From positions 1 through 13,851 of the forward strand of contig DATGHS010000458.1 in NCBI GenBank assembly GCA_035307785.1: 13,851 nt of DNA, in the 5' to 3' direction. The first letter of the stretch is position 1. The number at the start of each line of letters is the position of its first letter. The notes under the pieces were generated by a model that made no database searches, had not been told where the DNA came from, and saw only the letters and a list, made by a program, of their open reading frames with translations. Source of the stretch: DATGHS01 sp035307785 (GTDB lineage: Bacteria > Planctomycetota > Planctomycetia > Gemmatales > Gemmataceae). Shown in pieces: positions 6,325 through 12,403 of the stretch. A program made the position numbers and the translations under genes.

Positions 6325-7257
6325 TCAAGCCAACTCTCTCGCGATCCGAATTGCCCCTTCGACCGGGTCGTGAACGAGCGCCACCGGGTCCGGGTTTAGA
6401 TCCAGTTTGCGCAGCGCCGAGAGGAAATGTTCGCGGTAATGCTGCCCATTGAGAATGGGACCGCCGGTCAGCGCTAGCGGCACGCGGTCTCTTGGCAGCT
6501 CAACCTTCCGCGCCGCCGCCACTACGGTTTCGGCGAGCAAGCGCGCTTGCAACGCCACAATTCCAGCTGCCACCGCGTCACCGCTTTCGGCCGCTTCTCC
6601 TACCAACGGCGCCAGCGTGGCGATACGGGCGCGATCCCAATCGCCGCGATAAACGGCCTCGATCATTTCCAGCGGCTCGCGCAAGTTCATGCGCGCAAGC
6701 AGTGTGCGTGTTAAAATCGTTGCCGGAGCGGAACCATCGGATGCGCGAGCTACAGCCCGTAGGCCTCCCAACCCCAGACTGTAAGCGCTGCCTTCGTCTC
6801 CCAGCACATACCCCCAGCCGCCCGAGCGCTCCATACGGCCATCGCGATTGCGCGCAAAGGCAATTGAGCCGGTGCCGGCAACGACCGCGAGCCCCCACCC
6901 TTGCGGCGTGCCGGCGGCCAGCAACAAGACTGAATCGTTCTCGACCTTCAATCTGTCCGCTAAACCAAACCGCTCCGCCCAGGCACGTATAACCTTGACG
7001 GCGTCTGGATGATCGACACCGGCAAGTCCAAGAACAGCGGCAGCAACGCTTCCTCTCGCCCGCCCGGTATTCGCAAATGTGCCGGCTATTGCCTCCTCAA
7101 GCGCACGCAAGGCCGCATCGCCAACGGATTGAATGTTGGACGGCCCGGCTTCCCCTCGTCCCAGAATTCGGCCATTGCTTGCCCGCTCGGCCAGCACCGC
7201 GATCGTGTGGCTACCGCCACCGTCGATACCGAGAATCAAATCCGGGTATTGCGCCAT
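6325..7257 (-). CDS. BadF/BadG-type sugar kinase, N-acetylglucosamine kinase-like
   Basis: The 310-residue protein is a complete ASKHA-fold kinase of the BadF/BadG/BcrA/BcrD group that includes N-acetylglucosamine kinases. It would phosphorylate an amino sugar with ATP in the cytoplasm. Seen: phosphate-1 loop GIDGGGSHT (10-18), the VEND stretch with the presumed catalytic Asp108, phosphate-2 loop AGTGS (127-131), GGWGYVLGDEGSAY (146-159), typical of the GlcNAc-kinase branch, and the adenosine motif LTGG at about 268-271. The alternative activase role of BadF relatives is unlikely, because no Cys-rich Fe-S motif is present. I chose ATG 7257 over GTG 7272 since GGGAAG lies seven bases before it. 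The divergent neighbour encodes an exported DUF1549/DUF1553 protein, suggesting joint use of a carbohydrate. Confidence 0.9.
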   Translation of the reverse strand: MAQYPDLILGIDGGGSHTIAVLAERASNGRILGRGEAGPSNIQSVGDAALRALEEAIAGTFANTGRARGSVAAAVLGLAGVDHPDAVKVIRAWAERFGLADRLKVENDSVLLLAAGTPQGWGLAVVAGTGSIAFARNRDGRMERSGGWGYVLGDEGSAYSLGLGGLRAVARASDGSAPATILTRTLLARMNLREPLEMIEAVYRGDWDRARIATLAPLVGEAAESGDAVAAGIVALQARLLAETVVAAARKVELPRDRVPLALTGGPILNGQHYREHFLSALRKLDLNPDPVALVHDPVEGAIRIARELA

Positions 7258-7264
7258 TGGGCTT

Positions 7265-7270
7265 CTTCCC
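7265..7270 (-). promoter_or_regulatory. Ribosome binding site deciding the kinase start
   Basis: GGGAAG on the minus strand lies seven bases before ATG 7257. It favours that start over the upstream GTG 7272, which would overlap this site. Confidence 0.6.
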
Positions 7271-7291
7271 ACTGCCGAAAGCCTGCGGAAT

Positions 7292-7321
7292 CTGTCAGTT
7301 CTCGCTCTATCGTTGTATGAT
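7292..7321 (+). promoter_or_regulatory. Candidate promoter of the DUF1549/DUF1553 gene
   Basis: CTGTCA (7292-7297) and TATGAT (7316-7321) are separated by 18 bases in the divergent spacer. Four of six and five of six positions match the housekeeping consensus. The leader to GTG 7370 would be about 40 bases. This is a pattern match only. Confidence 0.33.
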
Positions 7322-7359
7322 GTCCAAAACAGTATCCCACCTTGGCATGCACATTGGCC

Positions 7360-7363
7360 GGAG
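7360..7363 (+). promoter_or_regulatory. Ribosome binding site deciding the GTG start at 7370
   Basis: GGAG lies six bases before GTG 7370. The frame stays open far upstream (to at least 7133, overlapping the divergent kinase gene), so this site and the following signal sequence decide the start. Confidence 0.6.
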
Positions 7364-7369
7364 CATTAC

Positions 7370-10258
7370 GTGAGATCCGTTTGCATAGTCACGATGTTGA
7401 GTTGTTGCATCTTCGCGCTCTCGTTGGCAGCCTGCGCCGAGGAAAAGAACGCCAAGAACCATTGGGCCTTTCATCCACCCGTGCGGCCGGCGGTTCCCAG
7501 CGTCGCCAATTCTTCCTGGGTTCGGAATGACATTGATCGCTTCATTCTAGCCCGGCTCGAAAAAGAAGGCCTACATCCTTCACCCGAGGCCGATCGCATC
7601 ACGCTTATTCGCCGGCTCAGCCTCGACTTGACCGGCCTGCCGCCCACACCGGAAGAGGTCGATGCCTTCCTCGCCGATAAGAGCGCAAGAGCCTATGAGA
7701 ACTTGGTGGACCGGTTGCTCGCTTCGCCGCACTATGGCGAGCGCTGGGGCAGGCAATGGCTCGATGCTGCCCGCTATGCCGACTCCGATGGTTTTGAGAA
7801 AGATAAGTCGCGGCAGGTCTGGTTCTACCGCGAATGGGTCATCAATGCGCTCAACCGCGATTTGCCGTATGATCAGTTCATTATTGAGCAGATCGCCGGG
7901 GATTTGCTGCCGAAGCCGACCCAGGACCAGATCGTTGCCACCGGCTTCCTGCGCAATTCCATGCTGAACGAAGAGGGCGGGGTCGATCCCGAGCAATTCC
8001 GGATGGAAGCCATGTTCGACCGTATGGATGCCATCGGCAAGGGAATTCTGGGCCTCACCATCCAGTGCGCCCAGTGCCACGACCACAAGTACGACCCGCT
8101 GAAACAGGTCGATTACTACCGCATGTTCGCATTTCTGAACAACGATTACGAAGCAAACGTGGCCGTGTACACGCCGCAGGAGCAGATCAAGCGCGAAGCC
8201 ATTTTTCGCCAGATTCGGCAAATTGAAGAGGACCTGAAACATCGCCATCCGGACTGGCTGAAGCAAATGCACGCCTGGGAAGACTCGATTCGCGGCAAGC
8301 AACCCAAGTGGCAAATCGTCCGTCCGGAAGACGATGCCAGCGGCGGGCAAAAGCATTACGTGCTCGATGATTCGTCGGTCCTGGCAGCCGGCTACGCACC
8401 GACCAAACACACAACTGAGTTCCCGGCCAAGACCGACTTGAAGAACATTACCGCCGTGCGGCTCGAGTTGCTGAACGATCCGAATTTGCCGCTGGGCGGC
8501 CCGGGCCGGTCGATCTACGGCCTGTTCGCGCTCACGGAATTCCGGGTAGTCGCTGCCCCCGCCGATCATCCGGAGCAGCGCAAGGAAGTGAAGATCATTC
8601 GCGCTACCGCCGACGTGAATCCGGCGGACAAACCGCTGGAAGCAATTTTCGATGACAAGTCCGGCAAGAAGCGCATCACGGGAAAAATCGAATACGCAAT
8701 TGATGGTAAGGACGACACCGCGTGGGGCATCGACATCGGCCCCGGCCGCAGCAATGTGCCGCGCAAGGCCGTGTTTGTTTTCGAGAAACCGATCAGCTTT
8801 GAGAAGGGCGCGATCCTCACGTTCAAACTCACGCAGAACCACGGCGGCTGGAACAGCGACGACAACCAGAATAACAACCTGGGCCGCTTCAGATTCTCAG
8901 TGACCGATGAGGCGAATGCTGTCGCCGATCCGCTGCCGAGTGCAATTCGAGCCAGCGTGGAACGCGGTCAAGATAAACGAACGCCGGCGGAAGACGAGGC
9001 GGTTTTCCATTTCTGGCGCACAACGGCGCCGGAATGGAAGGAAGGCAACGATAAGATCGAGGCCTTGTGGAAGCAGCATCCCGAAGGCTCATCGCAATTG
9101 GTGCTGGCCCATCGCGACCAACCGCGCGAGACGCATATGCTCAAGCGCGGCGATTTTCTGAAGCCGGGGGAAATGGTTTCTGTCGGTGTGCCCGACTTCC
9201 TCAATCCGCTTCCCCCAGTCGCTAATGCTCCTGGCTCGCCTGCATCCGTCGCTAACGCTTCCGGCTCGTTAAATCGTTTGACATTCGCTCGCTGGCTCGT
9301 GGACCGCCAATCGCCGACGACCGCGCGTGCGCTGGTCAACCGAATCTGGCAAAGCTACTTTGGCACCGGCTTCGTCAGCACCAGTGAAGACCTGGGCTCG
9401 CAGAGCGAGCCGCCGTCGCATCCGGAATTGCTCGATTGGCTTGCCGTCGATTTCATGGACAACGGCTGGAGCCTGAAGAAGTTGCACAAGCAAATTGTGA
9501 TGTCTGCCACCTACCGGCAATCATCCTCCATTGCCGATTCCAGTAACGACAATCCGAAATCCGAAATCCGAAATCCGAGATTGCTTGATCCTGCCAGCCG
9601 CCTCCTCTGGCACGGTCCTCGCCTCCGCGTCGATGCCGAACTGGTGCGCGACGTTTTCCTCGCCGCTAGCGGCTTGCTGAACCCGGAAATCGGCGGCCGC
9701 AGCGTCTTTCCTCCCCTGCCCGGTTTCATGATCGTGCCGCCGGTGAGTTACGGCCCAAAGATCTGGCCCGAGGACAAGGGTCCCGAACGTTACCGGCGCG
9801 GCATGTACACGTTCCGTTATCGCTCAGTCCCCTACCCTGCCTTGCAAACTTTCGACGCCCCCAACGGCGATTTCGCCTGCGTCCGCCGGCCACGCACGAA
9901 CACGCCGCTGCAAGCGCTGATGACACTGAACGAGCCGCTGTTCCTGGAATGCGCGCAAGCGCTTGCCCTGAAAACAGCGCGCGAAGGCGGAGCAACTGAT
10001 GGCGAGCGGTTGGTCTACGCTTTCCGGCGTTGCGTTTCGCGCAAGCCGACAGAGCGGGAAACGACAATCTTGCTGGAACTGCTGCAAAGCGAAAATGCGA
10101 AGTTCGCCAAGCCTGCCGCGAAACCGTGGGACATTGCCGGGAGCGACCCAGCTCACCCGCCGGAGTTGCCCAAAGGCGTGTCGCCGGGGAATTTGGCAGC
10201 ATGGACCGTGGTTTCGCGCGTGCTGCTGAATTTGGATGAGACGATCACGAAGGAATGA
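7370..10258 (+). CDS. DUF1549/DUF1553 (PSCyt2/PSD1) exported protein
   Basis: This is a 962-residue member of a family expanded in planctomycetes, linked by genomic context to sulfatases and polysaccharide breakdown; its biochemistry is not established. Starting at GTG 7370 (GGAG six bases upstream), it has a basic-hydrophobic signal sequence ending in L-A-A-C22, which could be a lipoprotein box. DUF1549 spans about 54-262, with the cytochrome-like CAQCHDHKYDPL motif (C233, C236, H237). A middle region (about 263-615) resembles a carbohydrate-binding beta-sandwich. DUF1553 spans about 635-925 (NRLTFARWLVD start), and the usual VVSRVLLNLDET tail is intact. The N-terminal PSCyt1 domain found in many relatives is absent. 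Two repeat insertions keep the frame: residues 617-633 (9218-9268) and 728-737 (9551-9578). The usual downstream DUF1501 partner is missing. Later genes of the same strand follow. Confidence 0.93.
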   Translation: MRSVCIVTMLSCCIFALSLAACAEEKNAKNHWAFHPPVRPAVPSVANSSWVRNDIDRFILARLEKEGLHPSPEADRITLIRRLSLDLTGLPPTPEEVDAFLADKSARAYENLVDRLLASPHYGERWGRQWLDAARYADSDGFEKDKSRQVWFYREWVINALNRDLPYDQFIIEQIAGDLLPKPTQDQIVATGFLRNSMLNEEGGVDPEQFRMEAMFDRMDAIGKGILGLTIQCAQCHDHKYDPLKQVDYYRMFAFLNNDYEANVAVYTPQEQIKREAIFRQIRQIEEDLKHRHPDWLKQMHAWEDSIRGKQPKWQIVRPEDDASGGQKHYVLDDSSVLAAGYAPTKHTTEFPAKTDLKNITAVRLELLNDPNLPLGGPGRSIYGLFALTEFRVVAAPADHPEQRKEVKIIRATADVNPADKPLEAIFDDKSGKKRITGKIEYAIDGKDDTAWGIDIGPGRSNVPRKAVFVFEKPISFEKGAILTFKLTQNHGGWNSDDNQNNNLGRFRFSVTDEANAVADPLPSAIRASVERGQDKRTPAEDEAVFHFWRTTAPEWKEGNDKIEALWKQHPEGSSQLVLAHRDQPRETHMLKRGDFLKPGEMVSVGVPDFLNPLPPVANAPGSPASVANASGSLNRLTFARWLVDRQSPTTARALVNRIWQSYFGTGFVSTSEDLGSQSEPPSHPELLDWLAVDFMDNGWSLKKLHKQIVMSATYRQSSSIADSSNDNPKSEIRNPRLLDPASRLLWHGPRLRVDAELVRDVFLAASGLLNPEIGGRSVFPPLPGFMIVPPVSYGPKIWPEDKGPERYRRGMYTFRYRSVPYPALQTFDAPNGDFACVRRPRTNTPLQALMTLNEPLFLECAQALALKTAREGGATDGERLVYAFRRCVSRKPTERETTILLELLQSENAKFAKPAAKPWDIAGSDPAHPPELPKGVSPGNLAAWTVVSRVLLNLDETITKE
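9218..9268 (+). repeat. In-frame direct repeat (2 x 21 bases) inside the DUF1553 gene
   Basis: GTCGCTAATGCTCCTGGCTC (9218-9237, plus G 9238) recurs at 9248-9268 with three differences, at a spacing of 30 bases. Because 30 is divisible by three, both copies read alike (VANAPGS and VANASGS). The insertion lies in the linker just before the DUF1553 domain. Confidence 0.8.
9551..9578 (+). repeat. Heptamer tandem repeat (4 x AATCCGA) inside the DUF1553 gene
   Basis: Four exact copies of AATCCGA run from 9551 to 9578 and encode residues 728-737 (NPKSEIRNPR). The unit is seven bases, so gain or loss of one or two units would shift the frame; a change of three units would keep it. Confidence 0.9.
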
Positions 10259-10269
10259 TTGTTCGTAGT

Positions 10270-10285
10270 ACCGCCTTCAGGCGGT
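10270..10285. repeat. Short perfect hairpin after the DUF1553 gene
   Basis: ACCGCC (10270-10275) pairs with GGCGGT (10280-10285) around a TTCA loop, 11 bases after the stop codon. It might attenuate read-through to the next gene, but it lacks a T-run. The sequence is the familiar planctomycete repeat type 'ACCGCCTTCAGGCGGT'. Confidence 0.6.
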
Positions 10286-10330
10286 TCTGAGCGCGTAGGG
10301 TTGGCCGGCCCGCCGTCACTACTCCAACGT

Positions 10331-10337
10331 GGAGGAG
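10331..10337 (+). promoter_or_regulatory. Strong ribosome binding site for the TIGR03067 gene
   Basis: GGAGGAG precedes ATG 10341 by three to five bases. It fixes the start there and rules out GTG 10329, which overlaps the site. Confidence 0.75.
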
Positions 10338-10340
10338 CAC

Positions 10341-10697
10341 ATGAAGGCATTCGACTATTTGCTGCTAGGTGTGGCGTTGGTCGCCTCGCACGGCCTCGTT
10401 CGGGCCGATGAGAAGATCGACAAGGCCAAACTAGTTGGCGATTGGAAGCTTGTGAAATCGAATGAAATTGGTGGCCCCCCAAAGGGAGCGTCTTTCAAGT
10501 TCACAAAGGACGGAAAGCTTGTTATTGAATTTGATTTAGACGGTCCGGAAAAGCACGAGGGTGCCTATGCGATTGAAGGCGACAAGCTGATCTACAACGC
10601 CCGGCAGTTTACGGTCCCCACACTAACAGACGAAAAGCTGATCATCGAACATAAAGAGGGCGCGAAATTTGAACTCGAAAGAGTGAAGAAAAAATAG
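10341..10697 (+). CDS. TIGR03067 lipocalin-like secreted protein
   Basis: The 118-residue protein matches the TIGR03067 planctomycete family, a lipocalin-like small beta-barrel of unknown ligand. A signal peptide (about 1-22, cleavage after V-R-A) precedes a mature part beginning DEKIDKAKLVGDWKLV, where G-D-W is the barrel's first-strand signature. The alternating strands F-K-F-x-K-D-G-K-L, E-G-A-Y-x-I-E-G-D-K-L and the Lys-rich end F-E-L-E-R-V-K-K-K follow. It is shorter than many members, but no part looks broken. Placed between two exported-protein genes on the same strand (82 bases after DUF1553, 331 before DUF1080), it probably acts outside the inner membrane. Confidence 0.8.
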   Translation: MKAFDYLLLGVALVASHGLVRADEKIDKAKLVGDWKLVKSNEIGGPPKGASFKFTKDGKLVIEFDLDGPEKHEGAYAIEGDKLIYNARQFTVPTLTDEKLIIEHKEGAKFELERVKKK

Positions 10698-11028
10698 CGA
10701 GGCATGCGATAGGTGGTTCATCCCTACTTGGGCCACCGCAAGCAGTTTCGTACCGCCCACCCTAGTTAACCAGGAGTCAATTCGTTGCTGGCGTCGACTA
10801 TAGGGGCGTGGGTAGCAGGAACGCGCAACGAAAGGCGATTGCACGGCTAGGCAATTGCTTCTGCCGTAAGTCTTTCCTCTGTAAGCTATTAGGATATTTC
10901 GCCGCCAGGCGTGACCAATTCGTTGCATCGTTGCATTCGTTGCACCGATCTGCGCATCCCACCCCCCAAGTTCTGCAACGAATTGGGCAGCGAGCGGCAG
11001 ACATGGTACGTTTTCGATTGGAGCAGCC
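10698..11028. other. Intergenic region with repeat words, no gene seen
   Basis: This 331-base gap has no convincing gene. It holds CAATTCGTTGC at 10778-10788 and again at 10916-10926, three close CGTTGCA words (10921, 10929, 10938), and an inverted copy at 10974-10986. The ribosome site GGAG (11020-11023) for the next gene lies at its end. A 75-codon frame at 10808-11032 has basic, Cys-scattered composition and was not accepted. Confidence 0.5.
10915..10986. repeat. Inverted repeat with 13-bp arms upstream of the DUF1080 gene
   Basis: CCAATTCGTTGCA (10915-10927) is perfectly complementary to 10974-10986. Three CGTTGCA direct copies lie at the left side, at spacings of eight and nine bases. 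The element ends 42 bases before the DUF1080 start, so it lies in the probable leader or promoter zone and could be a binding site or a leader hairpin. Confidence 0.65.
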
Positions 11029-12249
11029 ATGAAAAAGGTGATCAGTTTCTTTGTGTTTCTGCTCAGCCTCACCCCGGCCCTCGCCGACGACAAAGACGCC
11101 GGCTTTGTGCCGATGTTCAACGGCAAGGATCTCACCGGATGGGTGAACGTCAATTGCCACCCCGACACGTTTTTCGTGAAGGATGGCATGGTCATCACCA
11201 CCGGCAAGCCCACCGGCTACCTGCGGACCGAGAAGCAGTACGAGAACTTCATCGCCGACTTCGAGTGGATGCACGTTCCGCCGAAGCCGGGCGCCGTGGG
11301 CAACAGCGGCTTCTTCGTCTGGGCCGACCCGATTCCAGCCATCGGCACCGGCTATACCCGAGGCATCGAGGTGCAGGTACTGGTTAACCTCACGTACAAG
11401 AACAAGAAAGGCGAGATTACAGCCACCAGCCAGGGCGACCTGTTCAGCATCTGGGGCGCGACCTGCGTGCCCGACCGCCCGCACCCCGAAGGCTGGGCCC
11501 GCTGCCTGCCGAATGGCGAATACTGCAAGGGCGAAGGCGAATGGAACCACTACCGCGTCGAAGCGAACGATGGCCGCATCACCCTGGAAGTCAACGGCCA
11601 CGTGGTTTCCGGCGTGAGCAAGTGCAATCCGCGCAAAGGCTACCTCGCGCTGGAGTCGGAAGGCTCGGAGTGCAGGTTTCGCAATTTGAAAATCAAGGAG
11701 TTGCCAAGCACGAACCCGAAGCCGGAGGAGATTGCCGACGTGGACAAGGGATTCAAGAACCTTTACTTCGGCGACTTGACGGGGTGGAAGGCCGATGAAG
11801 AGACGAAGAAGCACTGGCAGCCGAAGGATTGGATGCTGCATTACGATGGGCAGGGAAAGGAATTTCGGAGCGAAAGGGAGTTTGGCGACGGTGAGTTCAT
11901 CATCGATTTCAAATTCCCGCAGAAAAAAGGGCAGAACCCAACTGCCGTTACGTTCATCATTCGCGATGGCCCTGACGGCATAACGCTGAAGATGACATCG
12001 GATGGCAAAGCCGAAATCGTCGGCGGCAAAATCTCTTTGAGACATGAGCCCGATCTGGATTATGCCGGCAAATGGAATCGTCTCAAGGTCGTGATTCAGC
12101 GCGCAAAGGTACAGGTTTTTGTGAATGGCCGAAACCTTTCTGGGGACCTCAAAGTGGCTCCCTTGCCGGAAAAAAGCGCTCTCATTGTCCAACCGGAAGG
12201 CCCCATGGACTTCGCCAATATCTTCGTTCGCGAATCCAAAAACGAGTAG
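11029..12249 (+). CDS. Secreted tandem DUF1080 (3-keto-disaccharide hydrolase family) protein
   Basis: The 406-residue protein has a signal peptide (1-19, cleavage after A-L-A) and two copies of the DUF1080/PF06439 concanavalin-like fold. Characterised members act on 3-keto-glycosides; many planctomycete members are uncharacterised. Domain one (about 26-226) is typical: FNGKDLTGW (30-38), GNSGFFVWADP, a G-I-E-V-Q-V strand, WNHYRVEAND with a following VNG turn, and G-Y-L-A-L-E-S-E-G then R-N-L-K-I-K-E-L. Domain two (about 243-404) begins LYFGDLTGW (245-253) and keeps the GKWNRLKVV and VNGRN strands, but lacks the Gly-Asn-Ser-Gly loop and the E-x-Q strand, so it may be a binding rather than catalytic copy. 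ATG 11029 has GGAG five bases upstream. It probably works with the preceding exported proteins. Confidence 0.92.
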   Translation: MKKVISFFVFLLSLTPALADDKDAGFVPMFNGKDLTGWVNVNCHPDTFFVKDGMVITTGKPTGYLRTEKQYENFIADFEWMHVPPKPGAVGNSGFFVWADPIPAIGTGYTRGIEVQVLVNLTYKNKKGEITATSQGDLFSIWGATCVPDRPHPEGWARCLPNGEYCKGEGEWNHYRVEANDGRITLEVNGHVVSGVSKCNPRKGYLALESEGSECRFRNLKIKELPSTNPKPEEIADVDKGFKNLYFGDLTGWKADEETKKHWQPKDWMLHYDGQGKEFRSEREFGDGEFIIDFKFPQKKGQNPTAVTFIIRDGPDGITLKMTSDGKAEIVGGKISLRHEPDLDYAGKWNRLKVVIQRAKVQVFVNGRNLSGDLKVAPLPEKSALIVQPEGPMDFANIFVRESKNE

Positions 12250-12310
12250 GCCGCGTTTGGCCTTGCCAATTCGCGCCGCCTGCGCAAACAATGTTCGCCG
12301 GCATGGATAA

Positions 12311-12379
12311 GGCGAGCGTCGAGCCGTAAGGCCGACGTGGGAGCGGTTCCCACGTCGGCCTTACGGCTCGACGCTCGCC
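12311..12379. repeat. Perfect 32-bp-arm inverted repeat
   Basis: Bases 12311-12342 are the exact reverse complement of 12348-12379, around a five-base GCGGT loop. It lies 61 bases after the DUF1080 stop. The perfect arms imply recent origin or upkeep by gene conversion. It can act as a transcription barrier, but has no T-run. Confidence 0.95.
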
Positions 12380-12403
12380 AAGACCGAAGCCAGGATGGCG
12401 AGC

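Noticed and set aside
7133..7369. Upstream extension of the DUF1549/DUF1553 frame
   Set aside because: It would overlap the divergent kinase gene and place the signal sequence inside the protein; GTG 7370 with GGAG fits better.
7580..8842. Long minus-strand frame (420 codons) opposite the DUF1553 gene
   Set aside because: It is a shadow of a clearly identified gene; length follows from codon bias and GC-rich third positions.
9551..9578. CRISPR-like array from the heptamer or hairpin clusters
   Set aside because: No spacer-length unique sequences lie between repeats and no cas genes are present; these are tandem or palindromic repeats.
10798..12291. Long minus-strand frame (497 codons) opposite the DUF1080 gene
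   Set aside because: Shadow of the well-supported tandem DUF1080 gene; no domain recognised in the minus frame.
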